Assembly (NCBI GenBank): GCA_002398365.1
Contig: DGYK01000062.1
Span: 1 to 47,139, forward strand
Origin: Flammeovirgaceae bacterium UBA5008
GTDB lineage: Bacteria > Bacteroidota > Bacteroidia > Cytophagales > Cyclobacteriaceae
DNA: 47,139 bases
Direction of reading: 5' to 3'
Part shown: positions 8,441-15,795 of the stretch, in pieces
How the letters are laid out: each line of letters opens with the position of its first letter
Numbering within the stretch: the stretch's first letter is position 1
Position numbers and translations under genes: made by a program
Notes under the pieces: generated by a model
Database searches by the model: none
What the model saw: the letters and a program-made list of their open reading frames with translations, nothing else
What the model was told of the DNA's origin: nothing

Positions 8441-8775
8441 ATGAGAGTTGACAAACTAAACAAAATAGGCTGGTGGATTTACATTCCATTCCTACTATTG
8501 ACTTTGCGGTTACATGGGAGAAGATTTTTCTTACTTGGACATATGGAGAGCAGAATATTGGGTTTTCGTTAGCTCATGGCGTGTTTGCACTATTAATTTT
8601 TGCGCCACTTCTAAGTCTATTGTGGACATTGGTTATGATAATTCAATTTTTTCTGCGTGACAAGCAGAATGATAACAAAAGGGGACAGTGGACTCTTTTG
8701 ACAATGACAATTGTGACATGGATAGTTTTTTGTGTTCCATTTGACTCTTTTATATTGACCTTGAGACCGAAGTAA
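8441..8775 (+). pseudogene. Small three-helix membrane protein with a probable frameshift
   Basis: A frame from ATG 8441 encodes MRVDKLNKIGWWIYIPFLLL, a natural start with a first membrane helix, but then loses sense and stops near 8572. From about 8490 a second frame continues FAVTWEKIFLTWTYGEQNIG and then two clear helices, ending at 8775 with FILTLRPK. Joined by one frame change near 8490-8505 they give a coherent protein of about 110 residues with three hydrophobic segments. Using GTG 8473 in the second frame alone would give an odd N-terminus. It could be a real mutation or a base error. Family not recognised. Confidence 0.5.
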
Positions 8776-8799
8776 TTAATTGCAGTGTGACGCGCACTG

Positions 8800-8880
8800 C
8801 CTACAACACAATACATATGCCATTGCCGGGATTCAGAGTAATTCGTAGTTTTTGTTCCAAAACAACGTTCGGTCATGGTG
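8800..8880 (+). repeat. Family I-like spacer, copy D (weak)
   Basis: Begins CTACAACACAATAC 25 bases after the stop at 8775 and contains CCAAAACAACGTTCGG. It resembles the 5' halves of copies A and B, but the 3' half differs (GGACAATGACGGAGCAGG to about 8960) and lacks the CGCGCTACTG block. Confidence 0.4.
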
Positions 8881-8996
8881 GACAATGACGGAGCAGGTCG
8901 CCAAAGTCATTCCCTACGGTCATTCATTTTGGCTCCTAACCCGGCAACATCATATGCACAAACATTGGGCGCAATTTATCAATCAAGATTTAGGAC

Positions 8997-9503
8997 ATGG
9001 GACTGTTTGACAAATTATTTAAAAAGAAAGAGGAACCAGTGGACTTTCCACCGAAACCTAATCTACCAATTGACATTGACACAATTCTAGAAAGGGCTAA
9101 ATATTACACTGGACAAAAACTTCAACTAGCTATTTTTAGTCACGGGACAGTTGTGCTCATCCCTGAAAGAGTTACTGATATAGCTGCTCAAGGTTTGACG
9201 ACTCTGGACAAAATCTACAATTTCCATCCGGACTTCAAACCAATGACAATGGACGATGGAAATTATTTAGTAGAGTACAGTCAGCCAGCATTTACAATTG
9301 TATTCAAGGACGAACTCGAAAAACACTGGGACTATATTGATAAGAATCATCTTGACGGACTATGTACTTATGAAACCTTGCTTAATGGAAATGGTGAACC
9401 AAACAAATTCGACAGAATAGGAAAAATATGTCTATTTGGTCGGGCTAAAATGTTTCAGGACGCTCAAGACCCAAAAGTAGTAATGACATTTGACCCAAAA
9501 TAG
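8997..9503 (+). CDS. Orphan protein of 168 residues, unknown function
   Basis: ATG at 8997 after TAGGAC. Begins MGLFDKLFKKKEEP, a short basic N-terminus seen in many small cytoplasmic proteins of immunity and cassette loci. The rest is mixed alpha/beta with IFSHGTVVLIPE, LVEYSQPAFTIVF and a C-terminal CLFGRAKMFQDAQDPKVV. No signal peptide or membrane helix. Asp codons are almost all GAC. Family not recognised; an immunity-type role is only a contextual guess. Followed directly by the second full family I spacer. Confidence 0.6.
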   Translation: MGLFDKLFKKKEEPVDFPPKPNLPIDIDTILERAKYYTGQKLQLAIFSHGTVVLIPERVTDIAAQGLTTLDKIYNFHPDFKPMTMDDGNYLVEYSQPAFTIVFKDELEKHWDYIDKNHLDGLCTYETLLNGNGEPNKFDRIGKICLFGRAKMFQDAQDPKVVMTFDPK

Positions 9504-9512
9504 ATTCGAGAA

Positions 9513-9662
9513 AGAAAAACTGTACACAACACAATGTTTGTGCAATGGTGGTGGGACATCAAGGTATGAAGTTTAGTTTTTATATTACGTTTGCCCGCGT
9601 GGACAGGACACGGCTTCGATAAGCGCGCTACTGCAGAAGCACAAAAGTTGCAGGCAATTTTA
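9513..9662 (+). repeat. Intergenic spacer repeat, family I, copy B
   Basis: Aligns with 4765-4914 along its length: CACAACA (9525-9531) 21 bases after the upstream stop, TTACGTTTG, GCTTCG, CGCGCTACTG (9624-9633), then AGAAGCACAAAAGTTGCAGG and CAATTTT directly before the next ATG at 9665. The genes flanking A and B are unrelated to each other. Confidence 0.75.
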
Positions 9663-9664
9663 TT

Positions 9665-10144
9665 ATGACAGGCATAACAACATATCCAATCATTCTTACC
9701 GACAACACTACTGGTTATCTTGACCTCGTTGAAAATGGGGACAGACTGAAGAATTCCAATGCTTTGGGACTGATTAAAGGCGTTCACAAGAATTTTCAAG
9801 CCTATGACAAAGACGGTCGGTTATGGAAAGTCGACAAAGTGAACTCTAGCTTCAAAGTAAACGGACTGAGTAAATTCCTTGCTTACACAGTTTACAATCC
9901 AAAAGTGAAAGTGACAATAGAGTGGACAAAAGTAACTGACTACAAACTGGATGACCTAAAAAAAGATATTAGCAAGCAGGTGGACAGGGATGATGACATC
10001 CTTACTCAATTTGAAGAGGGAGAAATTATTAAGGAACAAGTTGAAAAATGCGACTCATTCGACAACATCATCAAGGCTTTGGAAAAATACGTTTTCAAAG
10101 TGAATGAGGAAGAGTTGTGGAAAGAACAGGAGTCGAGGAAATAA
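9665..10144 (+). CDS. Orphan protein of 159 residues, unknown function
   Basis: ATG at 9665, immediately after the family I spacer. Predicted soluble. N-terminal half is beta-rich (ITTYPIILTDNTTGYLDLVE, GRLWKVDKVNSSFKV, KVKVTIEWTKV); C-terminal half is helical and acidic (DDDILTQFEEGEIIKEQVEK, KALEKYVFKVNEEELWKEQE). No signal peptide or known motif. The layout resembles small immunity-type proteins but no family was recognised. Confidence 0.6.
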   Translation: MTGITTYPIILTDNTTGYLDLVENGDRLKNSNALGLIKGVHKNFQAYDKDGRLWKVDKVNSSFKVNGLSKFLAYTVYNPKVKVTIEWTKVTDYKLDDLKKDISKQVDRDDDILTQFEEGEIIKEQVEKCDSFDNIIKALEKYVFKVNEEELWKEQESRK

Positions 10145-10149
10145 CACCT

Positions 10150-10290
10150 ACCCACAACAAAAACTAATTGCAAGCGGTCGTGTGCGTCAATGAAGTTCTT
10201 TATTTATCTTTATCATGTTGGACAGGCTGAAGGTTTTTTAATTGCCTGCCAGCAATAAGCTGAACGCTGTGGGTAATCGGCCTCGGACAA
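10150..10290 (+). repeat. Family I-like spacer, copy C (weak)
   Basis: CACAACAAAAA at 10153, nine bases after the upstream stop, then TTGCAAGCGG, as in copy A. The remainder, including TGGACAGGCTGAAGG and a ...CAATTTT-type end, cannot be aligned with confidence by eye. Confidence 0.35.
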
Positions 10291-10291
10291 T

Positions 10292-10615
10292 ATGGAAAGA
10301 ATAATTAAAACAATCTGGATTGCGAGTGAGAGCAAAGGACCAATCATTGGTGGTCAATTATACACGGACGACAATAGTGACGTCATTGTCACACTCATGG
10401 ATGGAAAGAAATATGTTGCTACGTTTTTTACATATGACAATGTAAAAACTTTAACTGAAAAGAATAAGACGACTGGAGAACTGTTGGGCGGAAGATACTT
10501 TTGGGCTAGCGACATGATACTCGTTGACAGAATCGACCGGGGCACAATTGAACAAGTAATTAACGACTTGATTAAGGAGAAAGATTTCGACCGAATATTT
10601 AGTTTTGTTGAATAG
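10292..10615 (+). CDS. Orphan protein of 107 residues, unknown function
   Basis: ATG at 10292. A compact soluble protein with an N-terminal beta meander (IIKTIWIASESKGPIIGGQL, DVIVTLMDGKKYVATFFTYD) and C-terminal helices (GTIEQVINDLIKEKDFDRIF). The GGRYFWASDMILVDRI segment links them. No signal peptide or membrane segment. This strand-then-helix pattern is frequent among small immunity-like proteins, yet I cannot name a family. Isolated in the island, with repeats on both sides. Confidence 0.6.
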   Translation: MERIIKTIWIASESKGPIIGGQLYTDDNSDVIVTLMDGKKYVATFFTYDNVKTLTEKNKTTGELLGGRYFWASDMILVDRIDRGTIEQVINDLIKEKDFDRIFSFVE

Positions 10616-10666
10616 TCCAACTACCTGCGATTGAAATTAAATGATTCGTGCGCTACTATACATTCA

Positions 10667-10860
10667 CTCCCCGCAGCACCTACCTCAAACTCAGCGGCAA
10701 GCATAATTGATAGCACATGGACATAGTGATCGATTGACTCTGTGCCAATTTTACGAATCTACTTTCCCTACAAGAATCCTGTTAATCCTAAAATTCTGTA
10801 AATCCTGATTCAGACAGCTAAACATTTTTGGAGGAGTGGGAGGGAATGATGAGATTTGAT
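10667..10860 (+). repeat. Dispersed intergenic repeat, family II, copy 4 (long form); fills gap 10616-10962
   Basis: Aligns with 6345-6532: CTCCCCGCAGCACCT, ACCTCAAACTC, GATCGATTGACTCTGTG, CTTTCCCTACAAGAATCC, ATTCAGACAGCTAAAC, GGAGGAGTGGGAGGGAA. Just upstream, GCGCTACT (10650-10657) recalls the family I block. Downstream, 10877-10950 carries a diverged hairpin and GTTGGACTAATACAATAATT, shared with the sequence after copy 3. Confidence 0.85.
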
Positions 10861-10962
10861 GATGTGATTAGATCTCCCATGGCATCTATACACTAGAATT
10901 GGTTGTATTGGTTCTATGGGTTGGACTAATACAATAATTACCTGCAAGCATTATAGGCAACA

Positions 10963-11730
10963 ATGTACATTCAAGAAATATCAATTGACATAAAGACCAA
11001 AGTGGACAAAGACGAACTTATTGCCGAGTTTGGTTTACTCATGTCGTTTTATCATGGCAGCGGACAGACACAAGGAAAAATCGAATCTCAGTATATAAAA
11101 AACAACAAAATTGTTTGTTTGCCTTTTACGCTTGAAAAGACCTCTTTGGACAAAAAATTCAATAACTACTATGTAAATAGACAAACTAAGAAAGTTGAAG
11201 AGCTTTGTAATTCTAAACTAATATTTAAGACAATAGGCAAGTCTTATTACAGCTACAAAGCACCTTGTAACTGTAAAAAATCAGACTTCTATATCCTAAT
11301 TACAAACTATATCACAATTCAATCGCCATTGACTTGTGGGACTTGTAATAGATCCGTTCCGCTTTACCGACTGCCCCAATACTACGACTATGGCTATATG
11401 CCAATATTAAGTTGGGAAACAAATTATACTTCTTGTGACAGCTTACAGATGAATTGTGAAGTTGGCGAACGTTGGGCTTTAAAACAGATGCAGGAAATAA
11501 CTTCACTGCTTTCCAAACAAGGACTTAAAATATGCAGAAAGATTGAAGAGCTGACTTCAATTCCGACATACTACTATTTACACAATTATAAAAATTTTAA
11601 AGGCGACCAATTAACAAGACCTTGCCCGAGTTGCAATAAAAAATGGAACTTAAAAAAACAATTACATAATCTTTACGACTTTAAATGTGATAGATGCAAA
11701 ATAGTATCGACAGTATCACCAAACTCTTAA
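10963..11730 (+). CDS. DUF2310-type zinc-ribbon protein
   Basis: 255 residues. It has the look of the DUF2310 (COG5595-like) family of possibly nucleic-acid-binding Zn-ribbon proteins: an N-terminal alpha/beta region, a middle LTCGTCNRSVPLYRLP motif with CxxC at about 125-128, GEVGERW-like NCEVGERWALKQM at about 166-178, a strand EELTSIPTYYYLHNY, and a C-terminal zinc ribbon with CPSCNKKW and FKCDRCKIVS. The last two CxxC pairs could bind one zinc. An extra CNCKK pair occurs near residue 105. Function is unknown; genes of this family often sit alone in accessory regions, as here. Confidence 0.75.
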   Translation: MYIQEISIDIKTKVDKDELIAEFGLLMSFYHGSGQTQGKIESQYIKNNKIVCLPFTLEKTSLDKKFNNYYVNRQTKKVEELCNSKLIFKTIGKSYYSYKAPCNCKKSDFYILITNYITIQSPLTCGTCNRSVPLYRLPQYYDYGYMPILSWETNYTSCDSLQMNCEVGERWALKQMQEITSLLSKQGLKICRKIEELTSIPTYYYLHNYKNFKGDQLTRPCPSCNKKWNLKKQLHNLYDFKCDRCKIVSTVSPNS

Positions 11731-11817
11731 CAAGAACGTCAGGATGTAACAGCACATTTATAATAGGAGGGTGGTTCCTGCTGCGCAGACTGTTTTGTGG
11801 TAGCGGAAGAGTTCATT

Positions 11818-11851
11818 GGTAGGATTGAGTATTTGTGATAAATAGCCTACC
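11818..11851 (+). other. Imperfect hairpin in intergenic region
   Basis: GGTAGG (11818-11823) pairs with CCTACC (11846-11851), and inside it TATTT (11830-11834) pairs with AAATA (11840-11844). No T-tract follows, so it is not an obvious terminator. It lies 34 bases before the DUF7660-like gene. Confidence 0.5.
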
Positions 11852-11884
11852 ATCCCAAATCTGCAAAAGGTTACAACCAACTTT

Positions 11885-12142
11885 ATGAATGACATAATTA
11901 ATGATTTTAAAGTTACGGACAGACAATCTTTCATTAAGTTCCTTGACCTGTTACGCAAGGACTTTATAGATAATCCCGAAAGTTGGGAAAACAAAACGTT
12001 GCCTGACTTTTTAAGTGCGTTAAGTGCATACACAGAATCCGTTCAATGCTATTATGATAATATGAAACTAAATGTGAATGCTGACAAACCAGACTGGTCG
12101 ACATTTGCCGACATTTTTAAAGGAGCAAAAATTTACGAATAA
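11885..12142 (+). CDS. DUF7660-like small protein
   Basis: 85 residues, ATG at 11885. The pattern FLDLLRKDFIDNPESWENKT, then LPDFLSALSAYTESVQCYYD, then DKPDWSTFADIFKGAKIYE matches what I know of the DUF7660 family: small acidic proteins with a helical core and a conserved tryptophan before a terminal FADI-x-GA-x-YE motif. No function is established for the family. Such genes are often scattered singly in accessory regions and near toxin-immunity clusters, which fits this island. The match is from memory of the family pattern, not a search. Confidence 0.7.
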   Translation: MNDIINDFKVTDRQSFIKFLDLLRKDFIDNPESWENKTLPDFLSALSAYTESVQCYYDNMKLNVNADKPDWSTFADIFKGAKIYE

Positions 12143-12183
12143 GTTGTGGAGTAATTATAATCATTACAACATACAGTCCGCTT

Positions 12184-12212
12184 CAGGATCCTGTAAATCC
12201 TGATTCAGACAA
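12184..12212 (+). repeat. Family II repeat fragment
   Basis: CAGGATCCTGTAAATCCTGA followed by TTCAGACA equals the core of copies 1 and 4. It is the last trace of the family before the minisatellite. Confidence 0.7.
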
Positions 12213-12327
12213 AGAAGCAGTCTCTACGCCTCGCAACCCGCACCACAAGCAACTAACTATTAGCAACCCCTCACGTCTCCCATCCCAACACTCCCAATGA
12301 CTATTGACCAAGGACCATTTAATCGTC

Positions 12328-12614
12328 AGGATGCCAGAGGCAATGTCCATTTTGCCGGAGACGATGACCATAATACCGAAGGCAATGTCCTTCAAGCCGG
12401 AAGCGATGTCCGTAGTGCCGGAGACGATGTCCGTGTTGTCGGAGACGATGTCCATAATACCGAAGGCGATGTCCGTTATGCCGGAGACGATGTCCATAGT
12501 GCCGAAGGCGATGTACGCTTGTCCTGACAAGATCGTCAGGATGCCGGAAGCAATGTCCATGATGCTGGAGACGATGTCCGTAGTGCCTGAGCCAATGTCC
12601 ATGATGCCGGAGGC
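12328..12614 (+). repeat. 21-bp minisatellite, about 13 units; main content of gap 12143-12750
   Basis: Diverged units of 21 bases, typically GCCGGAGACGATGTCCGTAGT, run in register for about 13 copies plus a partial one. One unit (about 12517-12537) is replaced by TCCTGACAAGATCGTCAGGA, a small hairpin, after which GTCAGGATGCC restarts the array as at its left end (12330). Because 21 is a multiple of three, several frames on both strands stay open and would encode heptapeptide repeats (PETMSIV or GIMDIVS types), so the long frames here are not evidence of a gene. Coding status is undecided. 12653-12664 is the perfect palindrome GGTGCCGGCACC. Confidence 0.9.
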
Positions 12615-12750
12615 ATGTACAAATTTTAACAAATAGAAGTCGTTCGCTAAACGGTGCCGGCACCTGTAATATGCCGTAAAGACCGATGCGAAAACGAGGT
12701 TTGCGAGGCCGGCAAATAATGCCTAATTTAAGTCAAACTTTAATCCCTCT

Positions 12751-15700
12751 ATGATCTTTCGCTTTCTGGCTTTCTTCCTCTTGGCAGTTTCTGCCTATGC
12801 ACAGCAAGTACCCGCCCATTTTTACAGTGATCTGAAGCATCGCGTCATCGGCCCTTTCAGAGCGGGGCGCACCGTAGGCGCTATTGGCATACCCACACAG
12901 CCCAATGTGTTTTACATGGGCGTCAATAATGGTGGCGTTTGGAAAACAGACGACTATGGACGCACCTGGAAGCCTCTCTTCGACCGAGAAGCAACCGGTT
13001 CAGTAGGCGATATAGCCGTTTCGCCTTCTCATCCCAACATCGTTTATGTAGGCACTGGAGAAGGTTTGCATCGCCCGGACCTCGCCATTGGCGATGGCAT
13101 GTTCAAGTCCACCGATGGAGGTGCCACCTGGAAACACATCGGTTTACCCGATGCACAACAAATCGGAAGGGTAGTTGTACACCCCACCAATCCGGAAATT
13201 GTATTCGCTGCCGTGCTCGGTCATCCGTATGGCCCCAACGAAATGCGGGGCGTCTATCGCACCAAAGATGGCGGCACCAACTGGGAGAAAGTCTTATATA
13301 TTAATCACAACACCGGAGCCATACAAGTCGAGTTTGATCCAAACAATCCGGAGATTCTCTTTGCGGATATGTGGGAACACCGCGAAGGCCCATGGGAAAA
13401 CGGTTCCTTTTCCGGACCCAACTCCGGTTTGCATAAGTCCATCGATGGCGGCAACACTTGGAAAAAGATCACAACGGGATTACCAACAGCAGCCGTTGGA
13501 TTAGGTCGGATCGGTATATGTATTGCACCCAGCAACTCCAATCGCATGTATGCAACCGTAGATGCCCGTGAGTTAAGCGGCTTCTATCGCAGTGATGATG
13601 CCGGAGAAAGCTGGAAGCGCGTCTCTACCGAGCGCAGAGTATTTGGACGCGGCAGCGATTTTGCCGAAGTAAAAGTGCATCCTAAAAATGCCGATGTGGT
13701 ATTCTCTGCGAACACCGCTTCTTACCGCTCGATGGATGGAGGGGTCACGTGGACTTCCTTCAAAGGTGCTCCGGGTGGTGATGACTATCACCGCATCTGG
13801 ATCAACCCTCTGCAACCCGACATCATGATTTTGGCTGCCGATCAGGGGGCAACCATCACCGTGAATGGCGGTAAAACATGGAGCTCATGGTACAACCAAC
13901 CCACGGCACAATTGTATCACATCTCTACCGATAATCAATTTCCGTATTGGGTATATGGCGGCCAGCAGGAGAGTGGCGCAATAGGCGTTCGAAGCCGTGG
14001 CGATGGCGGACAAATTTCTTTCCGAGATTGGATGGGCGTAGGTGCCGATGAATATGCGTATGTAGTGGCCGACCCGAAAAACCCGGATATCATTTATGGC
14101 GGGCGCATTACCAAATTCAATAAGAAGACAGGTCAGACACAAAACGTAGCCCCCGAAGCATTACGCTCCGGCCAATACCGGATGTTGCGCACACTGCCCA
14201 TCTTATTTCACCCGGCCGATCATAATCATCTGCTCTTCGCAACGAATGTGTTATGGAAGTCGGTAAACGGTGGAGACCACTGGGAAGTCATCAGCCCAGA
14301 CCTGACACGCAAACAACCCGAAGTACCTGCCAGCATCGGAGATTTTAAGACAGATCAGCTTACCACGATGAAACAACGTGCAGTGATTTATTCCGTTAGC
14401 GGATCACCTCTCAACCGAAGCATCATTTGGGCAGGAACAGACGATGGCCTTGTTCACGTTACCGGTGATGGAGGTGTTACTTGGAGAGATGTAACGCCTC
14501 CTGCGTTAACATCTTGGGATAAAGTTTCACAAATAGAAGCAGGACACTTTCAGCTAAATACTGCGTACGTTTCGGTAAACGCTTTGCGCAAAGATGATCT
14601 GCGCCCCCACATTTATAAAACGAAAGATGGTGGTGCCACTTGGACTGAAATCGTGAAGGGCATTCCGGCCAACGGTGGGGTTAATGTTGTTCGAGAAGAT
14701 CCGGAGCAAAAAGGATTGTTGTATGCCGGTACAGAACGTGAAGTATTCTTTTCAATAGATGATGGTGAGAACTGGCAGTCGCTGCGCAACAACATGCCCG
14801 CTTCGTCCATTCGCGACCTGGTAATCCATGACGATGATCTGGTGATCGGTACGCACGGTCGCTCGATCTGGATATTAGATAACATAACTCCCCTGCGACA
14901 CATGGCGAGTGCTTTGCAAGGACAGAAGCCTTATCTCTTTCCTTTAGCACATGCCACGCGCGTGCGCTACAATATGTTTAGTGATACACCACTTCCTCCG
15001 GAAGAACCCACGGGTCAAAATCCAGCTGAAGGGGCCGCCATTGATTATTGGATCAATGAATCGGCAATGTCTGTGCACATCGATATATTGGATAACAACG
15101 GATTGCCCATTCGCACTTTCAGCAGCAAAGACAAAGAAGAAGCAATTGATACCGTTTCGTTACCGCATCCTACGTATTGGTTGCGACCTTCACAACTGGT
15201 CTCTACACAACCCGGACATCATCGTTTCTATTGGGACTTGCGTTATCCGGAACCGAAGGGAAGCAATCGCCAATTAGGAATTGCTGCGGTGTGGCATAAT
15301 ACACCGACTGGCCCGGTTGGACCGTATGTGGCTCCGGGTAAATACAAAGTGCGGTTGGTAGTTGACGGAGTGTCACAAGAGCAAACGCTGGAAGTAAAAC
15401 TCGATCCGCGCGTTTCAATTACCGATGTGGACTTGCGTGCGCATACCAGTCAATCGATGATATGTTATCGCGCGTACCATGATTTGCAAGCGGCTTACGA
15501 ACAAATCGAAGCAGAACTGAATGATAAGAAGATCAAGTGGGCGAAGGGAAAGAAAGAAATGGTGATCGCTTTACGCGGAGAAGGAGCTCCGGAAAATCCG
15601 GATGTGATGTACGGCAGCATTACCGAAGTGCCGGTAGATCAGGAAACCATTGTAGGTTGTCAGAATAAATGGCTGCACTTGATGGCGCTCGTACAAAGCT

Positions 15701-15795
15701 CCGATACAAAACCAACGCAAGCCACCATCAATAGTATTAAGAAACTCAAAGAGATCACAAACGGCCTTATCTTACGTTGGAATAAATTGAAATGA
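12751..15795 (+). CDS. Secreted BNR/Asp-box beta-propeller protein (sortilin/VPS10-like, glycosyl-hydrolase annotated family)
   Basis: 1014 residues, with a signal peptide at 1-18 (FRFLAFFLLAVSAYAQ). Residues about 25-720 contain at least eleven Asp-box type motifs, for example TDDYGRTW, STDGGATW, SIDGGNTW, SDDAGESW, SMDGGVTW, TVNGGKTW, SVNGGDHW, TGDGGVTW, TKDGGATW and SIDDGENW, each at the turn of a propeller blade. The C-terminal 300 residues include a beta-sandwich-like part (HHRFYWDLRYPEPKG, APGKYKVRLVVDG) and terminal helices. Such proteins are often labelled glycosyl hydrolase or sialidase, but no catalytic residues of sialidases are evident, so a binding or scaffold role is equally likely. 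Its stop overlaps the ABC ATPase start by four bases. Confidence 0.85.
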   Translation: MIFRFLAFFLLAVSAYAQQVPAHFYSDLKHRVIGPFRAGRTVGAIGIPTQPNVFYMGVNNGGVWKTDDYGRTWKPLFDREATGSVGDIAVSPSHPNIVYVGTGEGLHRPDLAIGDGMFKSTDGGATWKHIGLPDAQQIGRVVVHPTNPEIVFAAVLGHPYGPNEMRGVYRTKDGGTNWEKVLYINHNTGAIQVEFDPNNPEILFADMWEHREGPWENGSFSGPNSGLHKSIDGGNTWKKITTGLPTAAVGLGRIGICIAPSNSNRMYATVDARELSGFYRSDDAGESWKRVSTERRVFGRGSDFAEVKVHPKNADVVFSANTASYRSMDGGVTWTSFKGAPGGDDYHRIWINPLQPDIMILAADQGATITVNGGKTWSSWYNQPTAQLYHISTDNQFPYWVYGGQQESGAIGVRSRGDGGQISFRDWMGVGADEYAYVVADPKNPDIIYGGRITKFNKKTGQTQNVAPEALRSGQYRMLRTLPILFHPADHNHLLFATNVLWKSVNGGDHWEVISPDLTRKQPEVPASIGDFKTDQLTTMKQRAVIYSVSGSPLNRSIIWAGTDDGLVHVTGDGGVTWRDVTPPALTSWDKVSQIEAGHFQLNTAYVSVNALRKDDLRPHIYKTKDGGATWTEIVKGIPANGGVNVVREDPEQKGLLYAGTEREVFFSIDDGENWQSLRNNMPASSIRDLVIHDDDLVIGTHGRSIWILDNITPLRHMASALQGQKPYLFPLAHATRVRYNMFSDTPLPPEEPTGQNPAEGAAIDYWINESAMSVHIDILDNNGLPIRTFSSKDKEEAIDTVSLPHPTYWLRPSQLVSTQPGHHRFYWDLRYPEPKGSNRQLGIAAVWHNTPTGPVGPYVAPGKYKVRLVVDGVSQEQTLEVKLDPRVSITDVDLRAHTSQSMICYRAYHDLQAAYEQIEAELNDKKIKWAKGKKEMVIALRGEGAPENPDVMYGSITEVPVDQETIVGCQNKWLHLMALVQSSDTKPTQATINSIKKLKEITNGLILRWNKLK

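Noticed and set aside
4765..10290. Calling the island a mobile integron with attC sites
   Set aside because: No integron integrase, attI or clean GTTRRRY/RYYYAAC pairs were seen; only spacer homology supports a cassette idea, so it is kept as a hypothesis.
12328..12614. CRISPR array
   Set aside because: The units are contiguous with no unique spacers and no cas genes are near.
12183..12663. Long plus- and minus-strand frames through the minisatellite as genes
   Set aside because: A 21-base repeat lacking stops keeps several frames open on both strands; none has a better start or other support than the others.
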